Below are positions 51,492-59,716 of a stretch of DNA of 64,000 nt, in pieces. The stretch is from a virus. Every line of letters begins with the position of its first letter. Within the stretch, counting starts at the first letter, position 1. The position numbers and the translations under genes were made by a program. The notes under the pieces are model-generated. The model did not search any database and was not told the origin of the DNA. It worked only from the letters and a program-made list of their open reading frames with translations. Location: IMG/VR virus record IMGVR_UViG_3300035034_002799, positions 21,207 to 85,206 of that record; one strand, 5' to 3'.

Positions 51492-52223
51492 ATGGCAATT
51501 TATATCCCGCCTAGAAGAGATACTGGGTCTAGTTCCCCATCATTAACAGGTAACTATGTTACGGTTGATACAGACCAAACCATAACCGCTGATAAAATAT
51601 TTGAGGGTACTGTTACCTTTAATGGGACTGTTTTAGAAAATTTAACCATAGAAGACAATACTATTATTATTAATAGTGGAGAAATAGCTGCTGGGGTTTC
51701 TGATGGTTCCGCTGGTCTACAAGTAGATCGTGGTACTGCGACTGATGCAAAATTATTATTTACAGAAAATTCTCTTGGGGATGATACGGATAACCGTTGG
51801 GTAGTTGATATTGGAGACGGTTCTCAGGAGCAAATTGTTTATGATACTATGCCAGATGATGTTGTGTTTAATGGCAAACTTACAGTTAATAATGACCTTG
51901 ATGTCAATTTCGATTTAACTGTAACATCTTTGGCTGGGAATACTGATGAAATAGTAACTCTTGATGCTAATGGTAAGTTACAAAATAGTGGCACCACTGT
52001 TGCTGGGCTTAGTGGTACGTATGTCCTTAAGTCAGGCGATACGATGACAGGTCAATTGACTTTAAGCGAATCTAACATATTAATTCAAAACACTGGAAGT
52101 CCATCTTCTATATATGCAGAACGAGTAGATGGTGTAATGGGTGCTCTTGGTGCTGGGGATTCAATCTCATTATGGTATGATGGCACAAGTAGCCTTTGGA
52201 GAGTCATGGGAACTCATAATTAA
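51492..52223 (+). CDS. Tail fibre protein with GDTMTG repeat
   Basis: 243 residues. The D-Q-T-I-T-A-D-K-I-F-E-G-T-V-T-F-N-G segment near 28 and L-K-S-G-D-T-M-T-G-Q-L-T-L near 178 are typical of phage long tail-fibre shafts, including those of marine T4-like phages. Short beta segments alternate between them, and the C-terminal 60 residues form a small tip domain ending W-R-V-M-G-T. Preceded by TGGAG. Confidence 0.82.
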   Translation: MAIYIPPRRDTGSSSPSLTGNYVTVDTDQTITADKIFEGTVTFNGTVLENLTIEDNTIIINSGEIAAGVSDGSAGLQVDRGTATDAKLLFTENSLGDDTDNRWVVDIGDGSQEQIVYDTMPDDVVFNGKLTVNNDLDVNFDLTVTSLAGNTDEIVTLDANGKLQNSGTTVAGLSGTYVLKSGDTMTGQLTLSESNILIQNTGSPSSIYAERVDGVMGALGAGDSISLWYDGTSSLWRVMGTHN

Positions 52224-52290
52224 TAGGAAAATTATATATGAAAAATAGCAAATTTCATATGCTGCTGAATAACTGATAAGAGGAGAATAC

Positions 52291-52653
52291 ATGCTTAGAA
52301 TTAAAAAGATTATTATGGAATCTCTTTATGGTGAAGAAAGTGGCATAATTGAGTTTACCTATGGACAAATGCCTTTCGAGGATGCTCAAGAAGCATTTGA
52401 AAGACTTAGAGGATCGTTAAACCATATTGGTATAGATAGTTGTGTCAATTATGGACATGTTGGTAAGATCGCTATTATCACAACGGAAGATAAAGCTCAG
52501 CAAGCAAGAGAGTTAGCTGAAGCTGAAGGGTTTCAGCATGTTAATGAGATTTTTGGAACTCGTTCTAAAGAAGAAATTAACAATGATGTACCAGTAGGCG
52601 ATTCCAAAAATGCTCGCGTTGGAAGTGGTTTTGATCGTCGTTGGGGATTCTAA
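52291..52653 (+). CDS. Unknown protein
   Basis: 120 residues with an AGAGGAG ribosome site. Predicted alpha/beta fold of ferredoxin-like order (strand, helix with A-Q-E-A-F-E-R-L, two strands, helix with A-R-E-L-A-E-A-E-G) and a disordered C-terminal tail rich in Asn/Gly/Arg. No family recognised. The 67-base gap before it contains an inverted repeat (ATATGAAA/TTTCATAT). Confidence 0.7.
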   Translation: MLRIKKIIMESLYGEESGIIEFTYGQMPFEDAQEAFERLRGSLNHIGIDSCVNYGHVGKIAIITTEDKAQQARELAEAEGFQHVNEIFGTRSKEEINNDVPVGDSKNARVGSGFDRRWGF

Positions 52654-53020
52654 TAAGAGATATTGTTATCTACTAAATTGTTTAACCCAGAATCTTGTAC
52701 TGGACCCGTGATGTCACTCCACCTAACATTTGTATTGTTAGAAGTAACTAAACATTTTTCTGTAGATGGTGTTAATATAATCGCAGCGGCTTGTGTTCTA
52801 TCACCGTCTCTTGATATTATAGAATTAGATGTTACTACAGAACCTAAAGCATTAGATAACACAATAGCGTGATTAGTACCATATAGTTGTCGATCAAGTT
52901 CAATAATATTATTAGAAATAATAAAGTGTGTTCTCACTTTATGTGCGCTATCATAGAATATTGTGTGTTCTTTTTTATTAATAGTATTAATGCTTTGACG
53001 AAAAAAGATTTGAACCTTTT
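52650..53020 (-). pseudogene. Remnant of a beta-helix tailspike C-terminus
   Basis: On the minus strand an open frame of ~123 codons ends at 52650; the only plausible start is a GTG at 52937. It reads N-A-I-V-L-S-N-A-L-G-S-V-V-T-S-N-S-I-I-S-R-D-G-D and later V-D-N-N-I-S-Y at the stop, the rung pattern of pectate-lyase or NosD-like right-handed beta-helices of tailspikes. A real tailspike would be several hundred residues longer, and the frame is closed by a stop just upstream. It lies opposite in direction to all nearby tail genes. Confidence 0.6.
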
Positions 53021-53110
53021 ATTGATAGCTCCGTTTGTACTAGTGGAGGATAGGACGTGAAAAAGCCATACAAAGAACCTAACCTTTTACCGTATATAAA
53101 GGAGAAAATC

Positions 53111-54730
53111 ATGGCGATCACTGATGTAGAAAACGAAGAAGAACTTATGGAGGAATTCCAAGAAATTGACGAGTACATAGAAGAAGAAGATAATAGAGAA
53201 ACTGTAGCCGCAGTAAGTGGCTGGAGTATGTCTCTCGCTATCCATGCCATCCTTCTGCTACTATTGACATTTATAGTCATTGCTGATAGGATATTAGAAG
53301 AACCAATTCCAATAAAAACTGCATTTACAGAACAACCTCCAATAATAAAAGAGGAAGTAATTAAAGAAGTTGAGTTTAAAGAAGTAGAAATTACTATTGA
53401 TGATGTAGTAGTCGAACAACCAGTTGTAAATCAACTTGATGTGGTTGTTGAAGAAGTCAATTTAACTGAAGACGACACCGAAGTGACTGCTGAAGCTAAA
53501 GGTCGAGAAGAGGCAGTATCGTCTTCTGAAAATGGAGGTCAGGCGGCATTTATGAATATCGGTGCTGGTGGTGGCGGTGCTGGAATGATGGGGTCGAGAA
53601 CTGGTGGAGCTAAAAAGAGGGCACTAGTAGGAGGGGGTGGCTCAAGAGCAACTGAAACTACTGTTGATAGGGCTTTACAATGGTTTGCAAGGCACCAAAG
53701 TCCAAACGGACAATGGGATGTTGACGGTTATCAAATAAATTGTCAAGACGCTGGTCCAAAATGCGAACCTGGAACTGATCATACTGGCAGTGATGGTGAT
53801 GTTGCATCAACTGGATATGCAGTATTAGCTTTTTTAGGAGGTGGTTACGATCACAGAACTCCTAATAGATATCGCAGAGTTGTAAAAAATGGTTTGAGTT
53901 GGTTAGTTCAATCTCAAAATCAAGAAGGTGGTTGGGGTGACAAAAATCGTAATTATGAAAATGGTATAGCAACCATGGCATTAGCTGAAGCGTTTGCTAT
54001 GACAAATGACCCTGTATTAAGAGAACCAGCCCAAAGAGCAGTCGATTTTCTAAAGAGCCGTCAAATTGATGGGGATAATGGCTATGGTGGTCTTGGCTGG
54101 GATTATAAAACTAGCGATTCGAGAAACGATATGTCTGTTTCTGGTTGGGTTATAATGGCACTAAAATCCGCTAAAGCTGGTGATTTGGACGTTGGTAATT
54201 CCATGGAAGGTGCAAAATTGATGTTTGAGAAAGCATGGAATTCGACAAATAATAATGGTGAAGGAATTAATGATTATTATAAGGATCGCTCTGGTTATCC
54301 TTACACATGGAATTCGAAAACTGATAAGGCTGATCGACCAAACAGAACGGCTATAGGTCTTTGTATCGGAGTATTTTTAGGGCATGGTGCTGGTGACATT
54401 ATGATGGAAACTATGGCAAATGATGTTATGGCGAGAATGAGGGAAGGTGATGCTGATTATCAACTAAACACATACCCGACAAATACCTACTATTTGTATT
54501 ATTCAGCTTTGGCAATATTCCAAGTTGGAGGCGAACGCTGGGATGAATATAATAAAAAGATGATTGACGTTTTATTAAAGAGTCAACATACAAATGGTGG
54601 ATGCTTTGACGGTAGTTGGGATTACGAGGGCACCAGATTCCATGGTAATAAAACTGGAAGACTATTATCGACTGCTTATAACGCTTTAAGCCTACAAGTT
54701 TATTATCGTTATACCAGAGCAAATAAATAA
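53111..54730 (+). CDS. Membrane-anchored squalene-cyclase-repeat protein
   Basis: 539 residues from ATG 53111, which has an AAAGGAG ribosome site; a GTG frame start at 53057 has none. Order: acidic N-terminus, one transmembrane segment (~37-60), a Pro/Glu/Val linker, a Gly-rich stretch, then ~350 residues of alpha/alpha-toroid repeats. R-A-L-Q-W-F-A-R-H-Q-S-P-N-G-Q-W-D, Q-N-Q-E-G-G-W-G-D-K and G-Y-G-G-L-G-W-D-Y are QW-type motifs of the prenyltransferase/squalene-oxidase superfamily. The cyclase D-x-D-D-T-A motif is not seen. Closest in style are planctomycete-type proteins, suggesting capture from a host. Confidence 0.78.
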   Translation: MAITDVENEEELMEEFQEIDEYIEEEDNRETVAAVSGWSMSLAIHAILLLLLTFIVIADRILEEPIPIKTAFTEQPPIIKEEVIKEVEFKEVEITIDDVVVEQPVVNQLDVVVEEVNLTEDDTEVTAEAKGREEAVSSSENGGQAAFMNIGAGGGGAGMMGSRTGGAKKRALVGGGGSRATETTVDRALQWFARHQSPNGQWDVDGYQINCQDAGPKCEPGTDHTGSDGDVASTGYAVLAFLGGGYDHRTPNRYRRVVKNGLSWLVQSQNQEGGWGDKNRNYENGIATMALAEAFAMTNDPVLREPAQRAVDFLKSRQIDGDNGYGGLGWDYKTSDSRNDMSVSGWVIMALKSAKAGDLDVGNSMEGAKLMFEKAWNSTNNNGEGINDYYKDRSGYPYTWNSKTDKADRPNRTAIGLCIGVFLGHGAGDIMMETMANDVMARMREGDADYQLNTYPTNTYYLYYSALAIFQVGGERWDEYNKKMIDVLLKSQHTNGGCFDGSWDYEGTRFHGNKTGRLLSTAYNALSLQVYYRYTRANK

Positions 54731-54760
54731 TTAAAATATAATTATTTAATTATCACAATA

Positions 54761-54791
54761 AAACTCCTAGTAAAAGCTAGGAGTTTTTTTT
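54761..54791 (+). terminator. Rho-independent terminator
   Basis: Perfect 10-bp stem (AAACTCCTAG/CTAGGAGTTT), 6-base loop, eight T's. Confidence 0.93.
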
Positions 54792-54824
54792 GGAAACTAT
54801 AAGATATAATATAAAAAAGGAGAT

Positions 54825-55010
54825 ATGATGGATGAAAAGGTTATCGTGCAGGGCAGTGAACGTGAATTCGATGAACGAGTAGAAAAATGGCATCATAGTG
54901 ATATAATGGTACCATCACAGAGTTACTTATGTCTCACTGATAACGAATGGCATGCCTTTCTTAATGGTAATGTCATATTTTCTGATGATTTGGAGAGTAA
55001 AAAATTATGA
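54825..55010 (+). CDS. Small acidic protein of unknown function
   Basis: 61 residues with a TATAAT box (54805-54810) and an AAAAGGAG ribosome site upstream. No family recognised. It overlaps the next gene by 4 bases, so it is the leader gene of the second glycan island. Confidence 0.65.
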   Translation: MMDEKVIVQGSEREFDERVEKWHHSDIMVPSQSYLCLTDNEWHAFLNGNVIFSDDLESKKL

Positions 55011-56329
55011 CATTTGAATTTAAAAAATTAACTGGAGATGAACCTATTATCGAAAAGGTCAATCAAGAACCTACTAAAAAAGCTTCGATGATTGGTGGGG
55101 AAACTCCAATTAAAGAAATAGTTAAACAACCTATTAAGATAACGAAGAAAAAGAGAATACCTCCTATTAGTGGTACTAAGGACGGTACTGATCTTTCTCG
55201 ATTGAGACAAGGTAGAGAGCGACATGAGGGGTTTGATGTTGGACAGTATGTTCAGTCAGTTCCTATGTTGTTTAGTAGAGATGGACATAATCAATGGTTA
55301 GGTGATCAATTTAGAGGAGGGCATGCTTTTTTACTTTTGGGTGGTCCTTCTTTCGGTGATTTAATGAAAGAAACCTATGAATTTAAAGGTAAAAAAAGAT
55401 CAGTAAAGGAAATCCTAGATTACCCAGGTCATGTGACTATGTGTGTTAATAACGCAGTAAAATCATATAGACCTAATATGTGGGTTTGTGTTGACAGTCC
55501 TGATCATTTTATTAAAAGCACTTGGCTTGATCCCAAAATCCAAAAATTTGTTCCTTTTTGTCATACTGAAAAAACCATATTTGATAACGAGTCATGGAAA
55601 GAAACCAATACTAAAGTTGGTGATTGTCCTAATGTATTATTTTATCGTAGAAATGAACATTTTCAACATGAACAGTTTATGCATGAAGATACTTTTAATT
55701 GGGGTAGTCATAAGAAATATGGTGGCAGTCGCTCAGTCATGTTAGTAGCTTTTAGATTACTTTATCATTTAGGTATTAGAAATCTATATTTGTTAGGATG
55801 TGATTTCAACATGAGCGAAGATTCTAAATATCATTTTGATCAGGATCGTACTAGAGGATCACAGACGGGGAATAATTCTACATATAAAGCTTTGATAGAA
55901 CGGTTTTCATTAATGAAACCTGATCTCGACGCTCTTGGATATAATGTTTGGAACTGTAATCCAGATTCTCAACTTAAAGTTTTCCCTCACATGAAGTTTA
56001 TTGATGCAGCTAATAGAGCATGCGCAAATATGCCTAATATTGAAACTGAAAGAACGGCTGGTCTTTATGATAGACAAGCGAACATGAAGAAGGACAAAGA
56101 AGTTGACCTAAAGAAAAACGCGGCTAAAAATATAGCCGACCAATATTCAGAAACTGATAGAAAAGAAATCAAAGATAAATTAGATACTGCGCGTATTAAA
56201 CTCAGTAATTTAAAGAAACTTGCTGAACAAGAACCAACTGATGAAAACAATAAAGCGGTTAGGCGAGCACGAACTGAATTCAGGAAAATAGAAAAAGAAA
56301 AGAATAAAATTTGGGGGATCGTTAAATGA
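55007..56329 (+). CDS. DUF115-like glycan protein with coiled-coil tail
   Basis: 440 residues. After a ~75-residue Lys-rich leader, residues ~100-330 resemble DUF115-type proteins: L-L-L-G-G-P-S-F-G near residue 108, V-T-M-C-V-N-N-A-V, P-N-M-W-V-C-V-D-S-P-D, and L-Y-L-L-G-C-D-F-N-M near 262, followed by Y-H-F-D. The same motif order occurs in the frameshifted gene at 9231. Residues ~350-440 are a charged coiled coil. Probably a glycosyltransferase-related protein for surface glycan. The coiled coil could mediate assembly. Confidence 0.7.
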   Translation: MTFEFKKLTGDEPIIEKVNQEPTKKASMIGGETPIKEIVKQPIKITKKKRIPPISGTKDGTDLSRLRQGRERHEGFDVGQYVQSVPMLFSRDGHNQWLGDQFRGGHAFLLLGGPSFGDLMKETYEFKGKKRSVKEILDYPGHVTMCVNNAVKSYRPNMWVCVDSPDHFIKSTWLDPKIQKFVPFCHTEKTIFDNESWKETNTKVGDCPNVLFYRRNEHFQHEQFMHEDTFNWGSHKKYGGSRSVMLVAFRLLYHLGIRNLYLLGCDFNMSEDSKYHFDQDRTRGSQTGNNSTYKALIERFSLMKPDLDALGYNVWNCNPDSQLKVFPHMKFIDAANRACANMPNIETERTAGLYDRQANMKKDKEVDLKKNAAKNIADQYSETDRKEIKDKLDTARIKLSNLKKLAEQEPTDENNKAVRRARTEFRKIEKEKNKIWGIVK

Positions 56330-56991
56330 AATACGTTAAAAACATAGAATTAAAAGAAGTTTTTGATGATAATTCATTAGTTCTTTCTGATATTGAAACT
56401 ATGATGGAACATCAGGTTGGGTTTGCTTTTAATCGTAAGATAATCACTATAGCTGAACATGTTCAAATGGGTGGTCTTCGATGTGTTCAATATCCTAACG
56501 AATTTGCTCAGTATTTGAGCTTTATTTTTGATGTGAACGCGGAAACTCCAATTAATACATATATGGAAATAGGGGTAGATAGGGGCGGTACTTTTTTTGT
56601 TACTGACTCTTTTTTAAGATCAATCAATAGTTCTTTTCAAAAAAGTTACGCAGTGGATATTAAAAAGAAAACAATTCAATGGGATGAATATGCTGAAAAG
56701 TTTGATGTTGAGTTTATTTTAGGGGATTCTAAAAAGATTACACCTTTTGAGGTTGATTGGTGTTTAATTGATGGTGATCACACCTATGAGGGAGCAAAAG
56801 CAGATTTCGAGAAGATGAAAAATCATGCTAAATATATTGCTTTCCATGATATTGATATTATTCATAAACAGACGAATGTTAAAAAACTATGGGAAGAATT
56901 AAAACCGAATTACAAACATTGGGAATTTAGAAACAAAGATAGTAGATTTCCAACACCAATAGGGATTGGTGTTATTAAGGTAAAGGATTAA
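56326..56991 (+). CDS. SAM-dependent methyltransferase (CmcI/Methyltransf_24-like)
   Basis: 221 residues. Y-M-E-I-G-V-D-R-G-G-T near residue 75 is SAM motif I, A-V-D-I-K is the ribose acid strand, and W-C-L-I-D-G-D-H-T-Y-E-G-A near 144-156 is the hallmark of class I methyltransferases of the CmcI/macrocin group, which act on sugars. It ends in A-F-H-D-I-D. ATG overlaps the previous stop. Confidence 0.82.
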   Translation: MKYVKNIELKEVFDDNSLVLSDIETMMEHQVGFAFNRKIITIAEHVQMGGLRCVQYPNEFAQYLSFIFDVNAETPINTYMEIGVDRGGTFFVTDSFLRSINSSFQKSYAVDIKKKTIQWDEYAEKFDVEFILGDSKKITPFEVDWCLIDGDHTYEGAKADFEKMKNHAKYIAFHDIDIIHKQTNVKKLWEELKPNYKHWEFRNKDSRFPTPIGIGVIKVKD

Positions 56992-56992
56992 T

Positions 56993-57877
56993 ATGAGTCA
57001 AGGGTGTATTTTTTTTAATTTTGGTAATAAATGTATGGCTAGACTTTTTGTTGCGATCCATACACTTAGAAAAGTGTATAATGGTCCAGTAACAATAATG
57101 CTGTCCGAAAATGACGAATTTAATAAAGAAGTCTATTCTATATTTGAGAATAAGTATAATTGTAATATTCAATGGTTTGATCTTGATAGGACAGTTAAAA
57201 GAAACCTCAAAAGTGTGCTTAAGCCTATGTTTTTTGAAAACAGCCCTTATGATACGTCAATAATGTTTGATGGAGATTTGGTTTTTGCTAAACCTTTTGA
57301 TGAGTTGTGGGATTGGACTGAAGATAAAGGTTGGACTGTTACTCACTTTATGGGGTGGATGTCAAACGGTAAGAGCATGAGTAAGAGAATAAACAATGTT
57401 CTTAGTGATGTTTTTAATGAGAAACAAATGGCAGCCGCTACTGATAATCACCCCGCTATTAATGTGGGTGTGTTAGGTTATAACAAAGATAAAGGGCGCA
57501 AACTACTTCGTAAGTGGAAACAGGTTACTCAGCAAGTGGCTGGTAAGTTTATTGCTGATGAAATTGCAATGCAAGGTGTTTATTTTTGGTATGATCATTA
57601 TGTAGCCGACGAAAGATTTAATTATTCATGTCATTATGGTAAGATTTTGAAAGAAGCAAAAATTATTCATTATCATGGTAATAAACACACAGGTTTACAT
57701 CGTGAGTCTAGTCGTTTATGGTGGGCATGTGTGAAAGAGATAATGGATAAAGGTGATATTGATATAATCAAATGGCTCAAAGCTGATCCAGATGCTAACA
57801 GGGTATTAACTGAACATCCCGATGAAAAGTTTTTAAAAGAATGTCAGGATGAGTTTAAAGGGTATTGGGATGGTTGA
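56993..57877 (+). CDS. GT-A glycosyltransferase (GT8-like)
   Basis: 294 residues. I-M-F-D-G-D-L-V-F near residue 90-98 is the DxD motif, N-V-G-V-L-G-Y-N-K near 160 fits the acceptor-binding loop, and I-I-H-Y-H-G-N-K-H near 225 resembles the C-terminal His that completes the metal site in GT8-type enzymes. It follows the methyltransferase by one base. Confidence 0.8.
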   Translation: MSQGCIFFNFGNKCMARLFVAIHTLRKVYNGPVTIMLSENDEFNKEVYSIFENKYNCNIQWFDLDRTVKRNLKSVLKPMFFENSPYDTSIMFDGDLVFAKPFDELWDWTEDKGWTVTHFMGWMSNGKSMSKRINNVLSDVFNEKQMAAATDNHPAINVGVLGYNKDKGRKLLRKWKQVTQQVAGKFIADEIAMQGVYFWYDHYVADERFNYSCHYGKILKEAKIIHYHGNKHTGLHRESSRLWWACVKEIMDKGDIDIIKWLKADPDANRVLTEHPDEKFLKECQDEFKGYWDG

Positions 57878-58622
57878 TTTTACAACAATTATTGCTATTG
57901 ATGAACACCATACAAATGAACTTCAATTGGCATGGAGATCATGGGAGCATTTTAAACCAGAAATAGTTAAATCACCAATTATTATTATATATGATGATAT
58001 GCAAGTTGATCCAGAAGAAGGCTGGCTAGGCGAAATAAGCGAAAAATTTGATATTACGTTTATACCTTGGCATCCACCTGAAGGTTTATATAAGGACCAA
58101 CGAGAGAAAATGCTTACTAGTTTCTTTAAGGCAGTTGAGTATGTTCAAACTCCATGGTATTTGAAAATTGATACTGACTGTATCGCAACCAATCACGATA
58201 AGGGTTGGTTGAATCCTGATTTCTTCGTAGATGATCCAGTTTTCGTCTCCAATCCTTGGGGGTATACAAAACCTAATAATACTTTTGATATTATGGATGA
58301 TTGGGCTGATGAACTAGATGCGTTTAGAGGTTCTTCGAGATTGAATTTACCATATGATTCTTTATCTGATTTGGTAAGACATAATAGAATCATCTCGTGG
58401 GTTTATTTTGGTAATGTAGGATGGACTAATACTATGTCTTATATATGCCAAGATTCTGAAGGTAATTATAAGTTACCGTTTCCATCTCAAGACACTTACA
58501 TGTGGTATTGTGCTGAACGTATGAATAGACATTATAAAAGAATAAAATTCAAGAAGTTTGGATTTGAACATTGGCATAATATGAAGAGAATTAGAAATAG
58601 AGTTCAGGAGCTTTTGGGATAA
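57870..58622 (+). CDS. GT-A glycosyltransferase-like protein
   Basis: 250 residues from ATG 57870, overlapping the previous gene by 8 bases. P-W-Y-L-K-I-D-T-D-C-I-A near 96-107 carries the DxD motif; F-E-H-W-H-N-M near the end may hold a metal His. The overall strand-helix pattern is GT-A. No closer family seen. Confidence 0.75.
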   Translation: MVDFTTIIAIDEHHTNELQLAWRSWEHFKPEIVKSPIIIIYDDMQVDPEEGWLGEISEKFDITFIPWHPPEGLYKDQREKMLTSFFKAVEYVQTPWYLKIDTDCIATNHDKGWLNPDFFVDDPVFVSNPWGYTKPNNTFDIMDDWADELDAFRGSSRLNLPYDSLSDLVRHNRIISWVYFGNVGWTNTMSYICQDSEGNYKLPFPSQDTYMWYCAERMNRHYKRIKFKKFGFEHWHNMKRIRNRVQELLG

Positions 58623-58624
58623 TT

Positions 58625-58906
58625 ATGTACGATTTTGTTATTGCTGGTGCTGGTGTTAGTGCAGCTTCTTTTGCTGCCGCTTTAAAGCATAAGATAAGAT
58701 ATGTTTATTGTGAGTTAGATAATCCAGTCCCGTTTTATCCAGTAAATACTAAACGAAATAAAAAAATACTTGATGATCTAAAAGGATTGATAAAATTTCA
58801 ATATCCTAAACTTGAACTTTTGGGTAGATTAGGAACCTATAAGTACATTGATATTCACCAAGCAGTTGGGCAAGCACTTAGTCTTGCTAAGAAATATAAG
58901 GAGTGA
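58625..58906 (+). CDS. Mini UDP-galactopyranose mutase with large internal deletion
   Basis: 93 residues. The N-terminus F-V-I-A-G-A-G-V-S-A-A (FAD Rossmann motif) continues for ~35 residues, then the sequence jumps to Y-P-V-N-T-K-R-N and L-L-G-R-L-G-T-Y-K-Y-I-D-I, which are the C-terminal hallmarks of UDP-galactopyranose mutase (Glf, ~370-390 residues). About 280 residues, including the substrate domain, are missing, yet the frame is intact with a following AAGGAG for the next gene. It either is a decaying gene or a short protein with a kept role, such as FAD binding. Confidence 0.7.
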   Translation: MYDFVIAGAGVSAASFAAALKHKIRYVYCELDNPVPFYPVNTKRNKKILDDLKGLIKFQYPKLELLGRLGTYKYIDIHQAVGQALSLAKKYKE

Positions 58907-58909
58907 CCT

Positions 58910-59104
58910 ATGGCTAAAACAGGAATAGATGCTCTTTTTGAGCTTATTGATGATTTAGAAAAGAAAATTTGTGATAAGTTTCCAAAACAAAAAGGCAAAG
59001 TAATGATTGCTAATGCTAAACAAGTAGCTGATTATGAAGTTGAAAATGAAGATGTAATGCTTTGGGCGCATACATACCAAAAAGAACTTCAAAAACGCTT
59101 ATAA
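58910..59104 (+). CDS. Small helical protein of unknown function
   Basis: 64 residues, AAGGAG ribosome site, predicted all-helical with Lys-rich start and K-E-L-Q-K-R-L end. It closes the second glycan island. No family recognised. Confidence 0.65.
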   Translation: MAKTGIDALFELIDDLEKKICDKFPKQKGKVMIANAKQVADYEVENEDVMLWAHTYQKELQKRL

Positions 59105-59105
59105 T

Positions 59106-59113
59106 TATAAATA
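59106..59113 (+). promoter_or_regulatory. T4-type late promoter TATAAATA
   Basis: Exact box 15 bases before the gene at 59129, which also has TTAGGAG. Confidence 0.7.
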
Positions 59114-59128
59114 GCTTAGGAGAAAAAT

Positions 59129-59644
59129 ATGCCTAAATATCAAAATATTTCAGATTTTAGACAATCCATGGTTTTCAAAGGTAATCGTATATTACTTCGA
59201 CCAGGAGATGTTATTAATTCTGACAGTGAACTTCGTGAAATTTTCCTTGAGAAAGTGGAAGAAGATACAGCCGTTACTTTTATAAATGGTGGGTATACTC
59301 GTCAGGTTGATAAACTAGCAGAAAAAGTCACCGAACTTGAAAAAGAGAAAGAAACCTTGGCTGCTAGTAATAATATAAACGTTGAAAACAACCTTAATAC
59401 TATTCAAGCTTCCATCAATGATCTCAAAAATGACCTTTCTGAAGATTTAAATCAAACGAGAGAAATGGTTAAAGCATTGAAAGAAATGTATCAAGGACAA
59501 AAAGAGTTTGCTCAAAAAACAAGAGATGAATTTGAAAAAGAGAAAGATGTTATCGGTAGGCGTTTGGCGCTTCTTAAAAGTGCCATGATGACAATGGAAG
59601 AAGAAATTTACGGACCAATGGAGGATTCCGAGGGAAACGAATAA
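59129..59644 (+). CDS. Coiled-coil late protein with possible -1 frameshift extension
   Basis: 171 residues. Residues 1-50 form a small beta-like domain (N-I-S-x-x-R-x-x-x-x-F-K-G-N-R-I-L-L-R-P-G-D) similar to the N-terminus of the glycosyltransferase at 17082-18233; residues ~65-155 are a long charged coiled coil. Six bases before the TAA stop, G-GGA-AAC (59632-59638) is an in-frame slippery heptamer. A -1 shift there would add 28 residues rich in Asp and Glu, ending at TAA 59722-59724, which overlaps the next start codon. A virion or tail-assembly role is inferred from the late promoter. Confidence 0.75.
   Translation: MPKYQNISDFRQSMVFKGNRILLRPGDVINSDSELREIFLEKVEEDTAVTFINGGYTRQVDKLAEKVTELEKEKETLAASNNINVENNLNTIQASINDLKNDLSEDLNQTREMVKALKEMYQGQKEFAQKTRDEFEKEKDVIGRRLALLKSAMMTMEEEIYGPMEDSEGNE
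59632..59638 (+). promoter_or_regulatory. Candidate -1 ribosomal slippery heptamer GGGAAAC
   Basis: Fits X-XXY-YYZ in the reading frame and lies three bases before the stop codon. The -1 frame stays open for 28 codons (59638-59721). Lambda uses GGGAAAG for its G/T tail-chaperone shift. Confidence 0.5.
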
Positions 59645-59716
59645 CCGTTGATGATTCTTATTTTCAGTTAGATGAGGATTTTATTGTGATGTTTGATGAA
59701 GACGAGGAAGAGAAAG

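Noticed and set aside
53057-53110. Upstream GTG start for the squalene-cyclase-like protein
   Set aside because: It has no ribosome site; ATG 53111 has AAAGGAG at the right distance.
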